Shown: positions 8,259 through 18,150, counted from the first letter of the stretch. The stretch: 64,000 nucleotides of DNA from Bacillota bacterium (GCA_023392535.1 JAEVYY010000019.1:62001-126000), one strand, 5' to 3'. The notes: generated by a model from the letters alone, not told the origin. Translations and numbers: made by a program.

Positions 8259-8714
8259 ATGACATTTTTAAAAGAACTAATTCAAAATAGGATTTTACTT
8301 GCGGCAATCATCGGATGGTTAGTGGCACAAGTATTAAAGACTCTTATATATATGGGATTTACAAAAGAGTTTGTGGCAGAAAGGCTCGTTGGAAGCGGTG
8401 GCATGCCAAGTTCCCACTCATCAACTGTATGTGCACTTGCAACTGCTACCGGTATTCATTATGGTGGTGGCAGCTTTGAATTTGCGATTGCTGCCATATT
8501 CGCTATTGTTGTCATGTATGATGCTATCGGAGTTCGCCGGGAAACAGGTAACCAGGCAAAAGTATTGAATGAAATGATTGAACTTTTTACCAATATGGGA
8601 AGCAATATGAAAGCGCAGGATAAGCTGAAAGAATTTGTGGGACATACGCCATTACAGGTATTAATGGGCGGTATCCTTGGATTTATTATTGCTCTCTTTA
8701 TCATGAATCGTTAA
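8259..8714 (+). CDS. Divergent PAP2-family membrane protein (DUF212, YuiD-like)
   Basis: This 151-residue protein has about four membrane segments and the conserved core GSGGMPSSHSSTVCALAT (about residues 46-63), followed by YDAIGVRRETGNQAKVLNE (about 87-105). These are the marks of the DUF212 family, a distant relative of PAP2 lipid phosphatases. The function of the family is not firmly known; a role with polyprenyl or other lipid phosphates is suggested by the fold. The length is normal. It converges on motB with only 20 bases between the stop codons and no visible terminator. Confidence 0.88.
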   Translation: MTFLKELIQNRILLAAIIGWLVAQVLKTLIYMGFTKEFVAERLVGSGGMPSSHSSTVCALATATGIHYGGGSFEFAIAAIFAIVVMYDAIGVRRETGNQAKVLNEMIELFTNMGSNMKAQDKLKEFVGHTPLQVLMGGILGFIIALFIMNR

Positions 8715-8734
8715 AGATATTTATTTTATTTTCA

Positions 8735-9424
8735 TTACTTGTATATTTTAAATTCTACTCTTCTATTAAGCGCTCTTCCTTCCTCTGTTGCATTATCTGT
8801 GACGGGCACATACTCTCCTCTTCCCGAGGATTTAATCATTGCATCATTTAATTTTGTATATTCACGTAGATAATCCGCAACAGCAAGAGCCCTGTACATA
8901 GAGAGAACGTTATTATTCTCATACTTGCTTCCCTTTGTAACTGGTACATTATCTGTATGTCCCTCAATTTCAATCACTTGTCCCTTGTAATGTTCCAGAA
9001 TTACTCCAACTTTTTGTATTACAGGTAATGCTTCCTTTCGGATCTTGGAACTCCCCGAATCAAACAGTAAAGAACCACCAAGTGTTAAAATAATATAGTT
9101 ATCATCCGATTCAATTTTTACGTAGTCTTTTAGTTCATACTTGTTTAGCAACTCATCCATTTCAACCTTAGAATCGTCATTTTGGGCATTAATTCCCTTT
9201 TCGCTATCCTTCTGGATATGAGGAATCATACTATTAGAATCATCTTCATTGAAAATACCAAAGCTATTTTGGATTGATTCCACCACAGATGTGTACTTGT
9301 CTTCATTAATTGTAGACATAGAGAATAATAGCACAAAAAAGCAAAGAAGAAGATTCATCAAATCACTAAAGGTAGTGATCCATGAGGGTGCGTTTTTGGC
9401 AATCACTTTTTTTCTTCTGCTCAT
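8735..9424 (-). CDS. motB: Flagellar stator protein MotB
   Basis: This is the ion-channel and wall-anchor subunit of the flagellar stator. It has 229 residues, a single membrane segment (about 15-38) and the motif SWITTFSDLMNLLLCFF, in which Asp21 is the expected proton-binding residue. A linker follows, then an OmpA-type peptidoglycan-binding domain (about 115-228) with EGHTDNVPV and GRALNRRVEF. The linker is acidic and the protein is at the short end for MotB, but it has all essential parts. The start overlaps the motA stop by four bases (ATGA). Confidence 0.93.
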   Translation of the reverse strand: MSRRKKVIAKNAPSWITTFSDLMNLLLCFFVLLFSMSTINEDKYTSVVESIQNSFGIFNEDDSNSMIPHIQKDSEKGINAQNDDSKVEMDELLNKYELKDYVKIESDDNYIILTLGGSLLFDSGSSKIRKEALPVIQKVGVILEHYKGQVIEIEGHTDNVPVTKGSKYENNNVLSMYRALAVADYLREYTKLNDAMIKSSGRGEYVPVTDNATEEGRALNRRVEFKIYK

Positions 9425-10251
9425 GCCCCTTCACCTCCTGTCATAAACGATGTCTTTTCCTGCCCCTGATTTTCAATCTCTTTCTTTTCTTCTGCATTAT
9501 GAGGCAAAAATGTGATAAGCTTTTCCTCAATCATCCTTGGGTTTTCACCTGCCTGAATAGAAAGGATCCCCTCTATCATCATTTCTTTATGAGACATTTC
9601 TTCCTCATGCAAATCTCTTAATTTTGCAGCCACAGGATTACAGATCCAATTAGAGATGACAGAGCCATAAAAGGTTGTAATAAGTGCCGTTGACATATTC
9701 GGGCCAATTGCTGCTGTATCTGCCTGTAAATTCTTCAACATATTTACCAGGCCGATCAGTGTACCAATCATTCCCCATGCCGGTGCCAATTCGCCCCATT
9801 TATCCCAAAATGAAAATATTTTCTCGTGTCTGGCTTCCATATTGTCAAGATATGTCTTAAAAATACATCGTATTAAATCAGAATCCGTTCCATCTACTAT
9901 CAGCAGCAATCCTTTCCGCATCAGTTTGTCGTCCTGCTTTTCAGCCATTTCCTCCAAGGCAAGCAGACCTTCTCTTCTGGCTATTTCTGAAAGGTTGATT
10001 ATATTTTGTATTACCTCCTCCAAATTTTCTTGTTTTTTTCTAAATATCAATCGAAAGCTTTTTAATCCATTCACAAAATGGGAGAATCGATATACAGACA
10101 AAACTCCTGAAAGCGATCCTCCTATTGTTATAAAAATGGACTGTATATGAATAAAATTACCTAATAGTTTTATCCCTCCCAAATCACTGGTTATTCCAAG
10201 TATCATCATTCCAATTCCCAATATGATTCCTATGATAGAAGTAATTTCCAT
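9421..10251 (-). CDS. motA: Flagellar stator protein MotA
   Basis: This is the stator subunit with four membrane segments that couples ion flow to rotor torque. Helix 1 is near residues 4-22 and helix 2 near 33-52. The cytoplasmic region (about 60-150) carries RREGLLALEEMAE. The third and fourth helices follow APAWGMIGTLIGLVNML (about 158-174) and the P-G-M segment is family typical. The start is uncertain: I favour ATG at 10251, giving the usual MEITSIIG beginning, but an ATG at 10263 and an intermediate TTG are possible and the AAAGGA site lies between them. It forms a two-gene operon with motB and is set among glycan genes. Confidence 0.92.
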   Translation of the reverse strand: MEITSIIGIILGIGMMILGITSDLGGIKLLGNFIHIQSIFITIGGSLSGVLSVYRFSHFVNGLKSFRLIFRKKQENLEEVIQNIINLSEIARREGLLALEEMAEKQDDKLMRKGLLLIVDGTDSDLIRCIFKTYLDNMEARHEKIFSFWDKWGELAPAWGMIGTLIGLVNMLKNLQADTAAIGPNMSTALITTFYGSVISNWICNPVAAKLRDLHEEEMSHKEMMIEGILSIQAGENPRMIEEKLITFLPHNAEEKKEIENQGQEKTSFMTGGEGA

Positions 10252-10361
10252 TATCAATACCATCCTTTCTTCTTTCGCATGTTGTTGCTATTGCATAAAG
10301 ATACTATTGATATTGTTAAAATGATATACTCCTATAGGTGTATATTGAGTAGTATGAAAGA

Positions 10362-11891
10362 TCAGGAAGATATTTTTTCTTGTATATATTCTTTGACTTT
10401 TGTAATTAGATATTGTTCTGCCTTCGTTCTGGCAAAAATAATTAGAGGAACGACAATTGCTAAAACAGCTGTCAGACACGCCTGCAGAATGAACGACACA
10501 ATGGTAACTGCTTGGAACTGTCTTGACAACAGTAGCGTTATTAGCGCTGTCAGCGCAGTTACTGCAAAGTACAAGCATAACTTCCCATATACATATAGAG
10601 CGGATACTTTAAATATCTTCGTCCAAATAATATAGATTCTTGAAAAAATATAAATCATTGAAGTCACAAAGGTACCTATTAAAACACCATCCACTCCAAG
10701 TGGACCCACCAAGATCACTGAGATTATAATATTTAAAATTGCTGATACTGCTACAATATATTTATCATACTTAAATAATTGATACAGGCTAAATAATTGG
10801 GAAGGCATCTGTGATATAATAATAAGCATTAAATTCATTCCATATAAAAAAGCAGTACTGCCATCCAAAAGATATTCTCTACCAAAAAAAAGTTCAATAA
10901 ATGGCTGAATCAAAAATGCCATACAAAGCATGCTAAAATTGCCGATAAAGTAATTCAGATACAAGTAATGATCGCATATCTCCCTCTCCTTCTGTCTATC
11001 TTTAACGGAGAAAATGTAATTTCCCAGCACTGACTGAATAGAATACAATATTTGTGTGATTAAAACTTGCACCGTATTTACTACAATGGTATAGTTGGAA
11101 AGAAAACCGGTCAATATAGAACCTTTAAAAATTGAAATAATAATGTTATCCGTTCCATAAAATACATAGGCTCCAATTTTTGCAAAAAAAGCATCTTTTA
11201 CAAAAATAGTAACTGATTTACGGTATTCTTTTATTACTTCCCCATTTGGTTCCTTACGCAAAAAAGGATACTGACTTCTGCAGAAAATCGTAATTACTAT
11301 ATTTCCTATCAGGCTCTTCAACAATTCCAAGACAAGAAAAATTTCATATCTTGGCGTATACAGCATTACTAAAATTTGTAGTACTGTTAATGTAATATTT
11401 AAGATCGTATCTATACCTGCGGTTATGTAATTTTTTTGATTGGCAATCAGCAGCGTCCTATGATACGCAAGATAATAGGTCGATACGGTCCCTATTAAGT
11501 TGATATAAAATAAAAAACGCAGGTAGGACATACTGTGAGAAGCATCTTTAATAAAAATAGGAAGAAAAAAGGATGCGATGATCCCAATTACCAGTACCAG
11601 AATACCCAGGAACTGGTATATTTTCCGATACATATAAAGCAATGCGTTTACTCTTATCTCGTCATGTTCCGCCAGTGGTCTATACAAGAAACTTGTTATT
11701 GCAAACCCAATTCCAAGTTCTGCCAGATTAAGTGCTGATAAAATATTGGAAAAAACTGCATTATAACCCAAAAATGCAACGCCCATAGTTACCACGAATA
11801 TTTTTTTACTGGCAAATGCCAAAATGACACTTGTAAACTGGTAGACAAAAACTGCTCTTGAGTTTCTGTATGCCGCTTGTACTCTAGACAT
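10362..11891 (-). CDS. Wzx-type polysaccharide flippase (MOP superfamily)
   Basis: This 509-residue protein is almost entirely hydrophobic, with about twelve to fourteen membrane segments. The N-terminal pattern (GYNAVFSNILSALNLAELGIGFAI) and a charged loop around residues 65-85 match the Wzx/MOP oligosaccharide flippase family, which moves undecaprenyl-linked repeat units across the membrane. The N-terminal basic stretch (MSRVQAAYRNSR) is common in these proteins. It overlaps the pyruvyltransferase fusion gene by eight bases. A Wzy-type polymerase would be expected nearby; the large membrane proteins at 1-1567 or 26534 are possible stand-ins but not proven. Confidence 0.85.
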   Translation of the reverse strand: MSRVQAAYRNSRAVFVYQFTSVILAFASKKIFVVTMGVAFLGYNAVFSNILSALNLAELGIGFAITSFLYRPLAEHDEIRVNALLYMYRKIYQFLGILVLVIGIIASFFLPIFIKDASHSMSYLRFLFYINLIGTVSTYYLAYHRTLLIANQKNYITAGIDTILNITLTVLQILVMLYTPRYEIFLVLELLKSLIGNIVITIFCRSQYPFLRKEPNGEVIKEYRKSVTIFVKDAFFAKIGAYVFYGTDNIIISIFKGSILTGFLSNYTIVVNTVQVLITQILYSIQSVLGNYIFSVKDRQKEREICDHYLYLNYFIGNFSMLCMAFLIQPFIELFFGREYLLDGSTAFLYGMNLMLIIISQMPSQLFSLYQLFKYDKYIVAVSAILNIIISVILVGPLGVDGVLIGTFVTSMIYIFSRIYIIWTKIFKVSALYVYGKLCLYFAVTALTALITLLLSRQFQAVTIVSFILQACLTAVLAIVVPLIIFARTKAEQYLITKVKEYIQEKISS

Positions 11892-14007
11892 TCTTATTCT
11901 CCTTACTTATTGCTTCTGCTAGCTTTTCATAATACCCCTTCAAGACATTTTCAGGCATACGGTATGATTTATTATTTAATATTTCATTCTTCATTGATTT
12001 TAGTTGTTCTTGCAGAGACTCTACCCTATTACAATATTTGATATAAGGCAATGATTCAACCCATTGATAGCTACCACTTAACTTATGATTATAATTAGTC
12101 AATACAATACATGGAGTACCTGTAATTGCAGCAAAAATCATACCATGCAATCGATCCGTTATAACCACTTCTGCTGTCAGAAACTCTTTCCACTTCTTTT
12201 TTAATTCTATTTCTCTGTCTTCTTCTGCTACCTCATAAGAGATAGAAGTTTCTGTCATGCGAGTACTACCAAAGTACTGTATGCACCACTTTTTGATATC
12301 CATGAGCTGGCTAATGGTCAACATTCCCTCTGTATCACTCCTAATTACCAATAAAACACCTTTTCTTGATTCTTTTAAAAAAGTTGATTCTGCAATTCTA
12401 TCAAATGGCAATGATAATACAATATCCGGACAAAGAAGTATTTTATTTTTCTTAAACCTATTTTTCATTATCGAATAAGACACTTCTTCTCTAGCCACCA
12501 ATGTCAGGTCCCTATGTTGTCCATAACACTGTGACATCCTTTCCATCAACTTCTGACTATCTTTACTTTTTTTGAAATAAATTGTCTGTGGCATGATAAC
12601 GATATGATTATGAGGAAATTTCAAGATTACCTTGCTTCGTATAGATTCCTGTTCCTTATATTCACTACCCATATTACCACCGCCTTGTAGAAGAATAATA
12701 TCTGTTCTTTTTATTTTTTCCACTAAAAAATCTATATTATTAAGAAAAAATTGCTCTGTAATCGTAATGATCTCCATTTGAGAAAAATATCTTTTTATAA
12801 ATTGTTCTTCTGCATAAGCAATTGCATGATCTCCCAGATTATGATATTCTGGCGTCCCGATCAGATAAATTTTATTACTTTCTAAATCAAAGTGCTTCTC
12901 TTTCTCTGTTTGTATACTACCTTTATTTTGTAGTATTCTACTTAATACAGAATCAATTTGTGCATTCTTTTTTTGATATGTTTCTGGGTATTTTTCCTCC
13001 ATTTTACGTATATATCTATAAATGACCTTTCCCAAAAATCCATGCTGTAATACCAATTGTTCCTTCCGATTAAGAAGAATTAGCCTTTCTCGAAGTAATC
13101 CTTTCTGAAAAACAATATCATGAAGTATTTGTAAACGATTTGTATTTTTTTTAGCTGCCTTTCCATTTTCAGGATATATCACAAGAATCTGCAAACTTTC
13201 TTTCAAAAATGGGCGTAATAAAAGATCCTGCAACTCAGGATACTTTTTCTTTATCTCCTCATATCTTGTCCAATAGGCTTCTACGCGCTCTAAGCGTTCC
13301 GACAATGATTCTCTATTGTGATTCACCGTCATCTGATTTTTTCTAAGACTGTTTATGTCCTGTTCCACATGGACATAGTACTTAAAGTCACTTATGAATA
13401 GCATAGTATGTGCATGGTGGAATAATTTATAAATAAGATGGATATCAAAAAATTTATCTCTCTCATCAAAAAAAAGAGTTGAAAGCAATTCTGTCCTTAT
13501 CAGCATATTCCAAATCTGTTCACCTATATAGTCTCTGATCAGCATTTCTTCCAATATCTTATTTTCTTCCACAAAAGTATCATATTCGTAAAAGCAGGTA
13601 CGCAAGAAATGGTCGCCAGATAATAAGATTTTACCACTCTTAACTACATCTATCTTTTTTCCTGAAATCATCTTTTGGTCGTTCATTTTTTTTAGAAATG
13701 TAGATAAGTAATCCCCATCGATAAGATCACTTCCATTTAAGTACAATATATATTCTCCGTTCGCATGTCTTAAGGCCTCACTCTTTAATCTGCTTTGACT
13801 CACTTCAGGATGGTAGATAATGCGCATTCTCTTGTCTTCCCTCACGAGCTGATTCAAATACAGAGTGATATTTCCAGACAATTTAGCGGCACAAACAAGC
13901 ACTTCTATCTCCTTGTAATCCTGTTCCAATGCGCAGAGTATTGTTTTCCTAAAATCTTGCTCCTCTGACTGTACTATAATTGCAATTGTCACAATCCTTT
14001 GATTCAT
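11884..14007 (-). CDS. Fusion of GT2 glycosyltransferase and polysaccharide pyruvyltransferase
   Basis: This 707-residue protein has two domains. Residues 1-240 form a GT-A fold glycosyltransferase (family 2) with VTIAIIVQSEEQDF at the start and GEYILYLNGSDLIDGDYL near residue 85-103, where the usual DxD is read as NGSD. Residues 375-690 form a pyruvyltransferase-type domain with YLIGTPEYHNLGDHAI, LLQGGGNMGSEY and VITDRLHGMIFAAITGTP. Such domains add ketal pyruvate from phosphoenolpyruvate to sugars. One reading frame joins them through a helical linker. It would transfer a sugar and then pyruvylate it, or act at two steps of one repeat unit. It overlaps both neighbours, so it is co-translated with the flippase and the first acyltransferase. 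Confidence 0.85.
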   Translation of the reverse strand: MNQRIVTIAIIVQSEEQDFRKTILCALEQDYKEIEVLVCAAKLSGNITLYLNQLVREDKRMRIIYHPEVSQSRLKSEALRHANGEYILYLNGSDLIDGDYLSTFLKKMNDQKMISGKKIDVVKSGKILLSGDHFLRTCFYEYDTFVEENKILEEMLIRDYIGEQIWNMLIRTELLSTLFFDERDKFFDIHLIYKLFHHAHTMLFISDFKYYVHVEQDINSLRKNQMTVNHNRESLSERLERVEAYWTRYEEIKKKYPELQDLLLRPFLKESLQILVIYPENGKAAKKNTNRLQILHDIVFQKGLLRERLILLNRKEQLVLQHGFLGKVIYRYIRKMEEKYPETYQKKNAQIDSVLSRILQNKGSIQTEKEKHFDLESNKIYLIGTPEYHNLGDHAIAYAEEQFIKRYFSQMEIITITEQFFLNNIDFLVEKIKRTDIILLQGGGNMGSEYKEQESIRSKVILKFPHNHIVIMPQTIYFKKSKDSQKLMERMSQCYGQHRDLTLVAREEVSYSIMKNRFKKNKILLCPDIVLSLPFDRIAESTFLKESRKGVLLVIRSDTEGMLTISQLMDIKKWCIQYFGSTRMTETSISYEVAEEDREIELKKKWKEFLTAEVVITDRLHGMIFAAITGTPCIVLTNYNHKLSGSYQWVESLPYIKYCNRVESLQEQLKSMKNEILNNKSYRMPENVLKGYYEKLAEAISKENKNV

Positions 14008-15023
14008 AAAATAACCTTTATCTTTCCAAATAATAGAAAATCGCTAATTTGAAATCTCTTGCATAACCAGATACTCGCCGCCGTCAATGGACACATAATC
14101 AAAAATGTCAGTAATAGATATCCCGCCCCCTCCAGGCTGTATAATGTTAGCTTCATTTCCTGAATTCCTAAGATAGTGGCAAAATGATAATGAAATACAT
14201 AAATCTCAAGTGTATATTTTCCCACAAAGGCAAGACCCTCTCTTATTTTATCTGATTGTATAATGCGAATTAAGAGATAGCTTAGGTAGCAACCAAATAT
14301 AGATGCCATCATCTGACATGATAATTGCCATTTATTATTTGCAACAACCATATCAAACTTAAATAAGAGTAAGACAAATAAAATAAATACGAACAATCCC
14401 AGTATGATTTGAACTTTCAAGTCAAAGAAAATATATGTTACGATATTCTTATCTTCCTTTTTAATAAGAATTTCATACATTTTATGAAGCAGATATCCAC
14501 ATAGGTAAAAAGGCATATAGTAAATAGTCAAATGAGGACTCAGAAATGTATTCCCATAGCGTATCTGAACAAACAGGCCAACAAATGATAAAACCCATAC
14601 TAATAGGAATCCCAATTCATGCAATGGCGTACAATTACGCATAAGAACTGCCAGATACATAATTGTTGACAGTAGAAATAGCGTCATTAAGAACCACAGC
14701 CCTCTATCTAGTTGAAATAATGTATGAAGAAATTCTTCGGATAAACGTCGCGCATGTAAAATAACAATCCACGCAAAGAAAGGAATTACATAAGAGACTA
14801 CACGTTTTTTCAGCTTTTGCATAAACTCCATAAAACTGTCTATTTCACCTGTCATCCCAATAATATAACCTGAAATCATCATAAAAAGGGGCATCTGAAT
14901 CGCTTTAATCGCACCATAGATAATCCTATCCTGCATCCCATTCAATATGATACAATGACCCAACATAACCAATATAATAGTAAATCCCTTAAGCGAATCT
15001 AACGTCTGATTTCTTTTAGCCAT
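14004..15023 (-). CDS. Acyltransferase-3 family membrane protein (1 of 3)
   Basis: This 339-residue protein has about ten membrane segments. The N-terminus has LDSLKGFTIILVMLGHC (about 8-24), with the conserved histidine, and QMPLFMMISGYIIG (about 43-56), both typical of acyltransferase-3 proteins that move acetyl or other acyl groups to sugars across the membrane. The start overlaps the upstream acyltransferase by eight bases and the stop overlaps the fusion glycosyltransferase by four, so the group is one transcript. The acceptor sugar is unknown. It differs clearly in sequence from its two neighbours of the same family. Confidence 0.88.
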   Translation of the reverse strand: MAKRNQTLDSLKGFTIILVMLGHCIILNGMQDRIIYGAIKAIQMPLFMMISGYIIGMTGEIDSFMEFMQKLKKRVVSYVIPFFAWIVILHARRLSEEFLHTLFQLDRGLWFLMTLFLLSTIMYLAVLMRNCTPLHELGFLLVWVLSFVGLFVQIRYGNTFLSPHLTIYYMPFYLCGYLLHKMYEILIKKEDKNIVTYIFFDLKVQIILGLFVFILFVLLLFKFDMVVANNKWQLSCQMMASIFGCYLSYLLIRIIQSDKIREGLAFVGKYTLEIYVFHYHFATILGIQEMKLTLYSLEGAGYLLLTFLIMCPLTAASIWLCKRFQISDFLLFGKIKVIL

Positions 15024-16107
15024 GCAGTTTCCTCCTTCGTAAGTTCCATACCATATCGCAAATCGTAAGGATAGCCATTGTAGTGGTCACCATAAAGGAT
15101 TTGGCCAATATGGTGATTCCTGTCTCCCCTTCCAAAAGACCAGGGTACCATAAGTTATATGTCGTTTTTATGAACATAAAAATGAACATATGTAAGCACA
15201 TGATATTCATGGAATGCTCACCTATAAGAGTAACACCTTTGGGAATGTGATTACGTAACACATAACAAGTGGCTATGATCCAAAATGAACCTCCGATCGA
15301 TAATATAATTCCAATCAACATAAAATTTCCAAACTCACTGACGGATATATTCATGCTCCCATTAAAAATTGCGAGAAAATAAATACCTATAAAAAAAATA
15401 ACTAGCGTTATTATACTTTCTTTCCTCTTTATGTTTACAAGTTTCTTCTGTAATGCAAGACCTGATGCAATGAATACTACAAAAATAAATACATTTTCCA
15501 TGCTCCAGGGTAATAGAATTGGTATTCTATCATTCAAAAAGATTCCCACAACTAAAAATAATGCTTGCATCATCCAAAATATTAAATAATTATTTTTTGA
15601 AAAACGTACGCAGAACTCAAACAACACAAAAGACAAAAATAACGCTGTTAAAAACCAAGTAGGCGAATTTAATATGGTCAGAAAAAAAGTATTGTTGGCT
15701 GAATCGATTGGATATAAGCTATTTCTTGAATAAGCAATGCCCAAAAGCGGTATTAGCGCATGCCATGTGAGCTTTCCTGGTATAATATAGTCCTTACATA
15801 AAAAAAATAAATAAAGAAAAATATTATATCCAAAGTATGGTACTAATAGACGTTTTGCCTTCCTTTTTACAAATAGCGTAAACGGTTCTTCTTTATGATG
15901 ATACGTAAACCCGGCCAAAACAAAAAAAACGGGGACATAAAAAAGAGAGCCAAAGCGACTGATTACCGGAATATTTAATTCCGCATGATTCATTACCACA
16001 AAAAGAATACCTGAAAATTTGACACAATCTATCCATGCTATTCTTTTGCCATGTACCACAACAGTTTCTGTATTCACAGTTCTCCCTTTCCAGTATGCTA
16101 TTTCCAT
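15016..16107 (-). CDS. Acyltransferase-3 family membrane protein (2 of 3)
   Basis: This 363-residue protein has about ten membrane segments. IAWIDCVKFSGILFVVMNHAEL (about 23-44) holds the family's conserved Asp and His, and VPVFFVLAGFTYH (about 57-69) is the second signature. The N-terminal twenty residues are polar and may be an extended start; no better internal start is visible. It begins at TAATG, sharing one base with the stop of the next acyltransferase gene. Presumed role: O- or N-acylation of the repeat unit at the membrane. Confidence 0.87.
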   Translation of the reverse strand: MEIAYWKGRTVNTETVVVHGKRIAWIDCVKFSGILFVVMNHAELNIPVISRFGSLFYVPVFFVLAGFTYHHKEEPFTLFVKRKAKRLLVPYFGYNIFLYLFFLCKDYIIPGKLTWHALIPLLGIAYSRNSLYPIDSANNTFFLTILNSPTWFLTALFLSFVLFEFCVRFSKNNYLIFWMMQALFLVVGIFLNDRIPILLPWSMENVFIFVVFIASGLALQKKLVNIKRKESIITLVIFFIGIYFLAIFNGSMNISVSEFGNFMLIGIILSIGGSFWIIATCYVLRNHIPKGVTLIGEHSMNIMCLHMFIFMFIKTTYNLWYPGLLEGETGITILAKSFMVTTTMAILTICDMVWNLRRRKLHG

Positions 16108-17273
16108 TATGTAAGCATATAACTTGTAATTTTATTCGCTATATATTTTCCAGGTCTGTCGACCAATTTAGTAAAAATATAAGCCATAAATCCTGACGCA
16201 AGAATTGTCAAAATATAATTCACTAAAGCCAAAACATGATAATTAAGTTTACCAAACATTGCCAAAAAAAAGGAAGAGGATACTGTACATATCATTGGAA
16301 AATGAATCAAATAGAAGCAGTAAGAAATTCGATTGAATTTAACAAAATACTTTCCACTCAGAAAATATTGCAGGGAATCCAATTGAGATATTGCTAATAT
16401 CATAGTAGGAATTGCAACATTGTAGTAAAACAATACTTTTGGCGGAAAAATTGTATAAATAGAGCCATTTAGATTATCCCCATAAGAAGGGTATGTCGCA
16501 AAAAAAAGTGCTATCAAAAAAGCCGTCCATACAAATCCTTTATATTTTGTTATACAACCTATATAAGATTTTTTTGTATAGATAAGATCTGCTACTCCCA
16601 AACTAAGTATCATACATAAAAAATCCGTTCTTATTAACAAAACAGCTGCAATTATATAGATCAAATACCTTGCTTTTTGGTTGCCAGTAATTGACAATAT
16701 CGCTGCTACCAGCATACATCCCCAAAATTCGTAATAAATAAACCATAGAGGTCCGTTATAGCGATTCGAACCTGTGACAAAGCAACCCCATACAGCCTCT
16801 TTTATGGCTTCCAATAAATGGGGGGCAAATTGATTATATCCCCCAAAAAACTCTACGGAATTTGCTAAAACAGCTGCCCTATCGTTATGATAACAGCCTA
16901 GTGACATTAACATTATGATGAATGCATTAATTGCCAAAATTGGTAAAACCAGTCGAAAATATTTTTTTATGCAAGTTCTGAAAAGAATTACTTTCGATTC
17001 TCTTTTATTATTCCCGCTATTAATAAAAAAACTTCTTGCCAATAAAAACGCACTGACAGATAAAAAAATCCGGGCACCAAGTTTACCCGCATAAATAATA
17101 TTGAGAGGAGTGGCACCAATGTACCACTCTATCCCTTTTTCCGTATGATAATATTCCGGACTCAATGTATAAATACCACTGTAATAAGCATTCAGAAAAT
17201 GAATGTTAAAAACGAGTACAGTTGCAATTGCTTTTATTCCTTCTATATACCCAAGCTTCTCCTGTTTCTCCAT
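16107..17273 (-). CDS. Acyltransferase-3 family membrane protein (3 of 3)
   Basis: This 388-residue protein has ten or more membrane segments. YIEGIKAIATVLVFNIHFLNAYY (about 9-31) carries the family histidine, and ARIFLSVSAFLLARSF is the second signature. A polar loop at about 150-175 contains aromatic and Asn residues and probably faces outside. AGGAAGG lies directly before the ATG. It is the first of three acyltransferase genes in a row, 34 bases after rfbD. AT content and Ile-rich composition are a little higher than in neighbours; this alone does not prove transfer. Confidence 0.87.
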   Translation of the reverse strand: MEKQEKLGYIEGIKAIATVLVFNIHFLNAYYSGIYTLSPEYYHTEKGIEWYIGATPLNIIYAGKLGARIFLSVSAFLLARSFFINSGNNKRESKVILFRTCIKKYFRLVLPILAINAFIIMLMSLGCYHNDRAAVLANSVEFFGGYNQFAPHLLEAIKEAVWGCFVTGSNRYNGPLWFIYYEFWGCMLVAAILSITGNQKARYLIYIIAAVLLIRTDFLCMILSLGVADLIYTKKSYIGCITKYKGFVWTAFLIALFFATYPSYGDNLNGSIYTIFPPKVLFYYNVAIPTMILAISQLDSLQYFLSGKYFVKFNRISYCFYLIHFPMICTVSSSFFLAMFGKLNYHVLALVNYILTILASGFMAYIFTKLVDRPGKYIANKITSYMLT

Positions 17274-17307
17274 TCCTTCCTGCTCCTTTTTAAATACGTA
17301 TCCGTAA

Positions 17308-18150
17308 TCACAATGTTTTCATATATTCCACTAATGCTTCTTCCCAGTTGGCAAACTTAAAATCAGTTGTTAATTTTAACATGTAATTTTCTAGTATCGA
17401 GTATGCTGGCCTTGCCGCAGGTGCACCGAACTCCTGTGTTGTGATACCCTCTACTTGCGTTTTCTTTCCTGCTAAAAGAAAAATCTGTCTGGCAAAGTCT
17501 GCCCAATTAGAAGAACCTTCACAGGTAGCATGGAAAGTGCCATAATTATCCGTTGGTAACAGATACGCAATTGCTTTTGCAAGTTCTGTTGCACTTGTAG
17601 GTGTACCTACTTGATCTTTCACAACACTTACCTTGTCTTTCGTTTCAGACAAATTCAACATGGTCTTCACAAAGTTCTTTCCTTCTCCATATAGCCAAGC
17701 CGTACGTAAAATAAAGTAATCTTTTGCAAAATCTTTAACAAAGTTCTCACCTGCAAGCTTTGTCATACCATATTTTCCAATGGGACCAACAGGATCAAAC
17801 TCCGTATATGGACGATCTGTGTTGCCAGAAAATACATAATCGGAGGAAATATGCACCATCTTTGCGCCGGCTTCTGTAGCGGCGATACTCAGATTCCGCG
17901 GTCCGATACCGTTTATTTGAAATGCACTATCTCCTTGTGTTTCACATGCATCCACCCCTGTATGTGCAGCGCAATTGATAATTGCATAGGGCTGTACCTC
18001 TCTCGTGAATTTCATGACCTGATCAATACTGGTTATATCTAATTCTGCCACATCTGTGTTCACCAACGTAATGGTTTCTTCATTCGCATACTGCTTATTT
18101 AAAGCTCTCCCCAATTGACCGTTGCATCCTGTAATAATAATTTTCTTCAT
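17308..18150 (-). CDS. rfbD: dTDP-4-dehydrorhamnose reductase
   Basis: This enzyme performs the last step of dTDP-L-rhamnose synthesis, reducing dTDP-4-keto-L-rhamnose with NAD(P)H. It has 280 residues. GCNGQLGRAL lies at 8-17, the catalytic pair is Tyr127/Lys131 (YGMTK), and SSDYVFSG and LRTAWLYG are typical. AGGAG lies four bases before the ATG. The other three enzymes of the pathway (RfbA, RfbB, RfbC) are not in the window, so they must be elsewhere if the pathway works. Confidence 0.92.
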   Translation of the reverse strand: MKKIIITGCNGQLGRALNKQYANEETITLVNTDVAELDITSIDQVMKFTREVQPYAIINCAAHTGVDACETQGDSAFQINGIGPRNLSIAATEAGAKMVHISSDYVFSGNTDRPYTEFDPVGPIGKYGMTKLAGENFVKDFAKDYFILRTAWLYGEGKNFVKTMLNLSETKDKVSVVKDQVGTPTSATELAKAIAYLLPTDNYGTFHATCEGSSNWADFARQIFLLAGKKTQVEGITTQEFGAPAARPAYSILENYMLKLTTDFKFANWEEALVEYMKTL

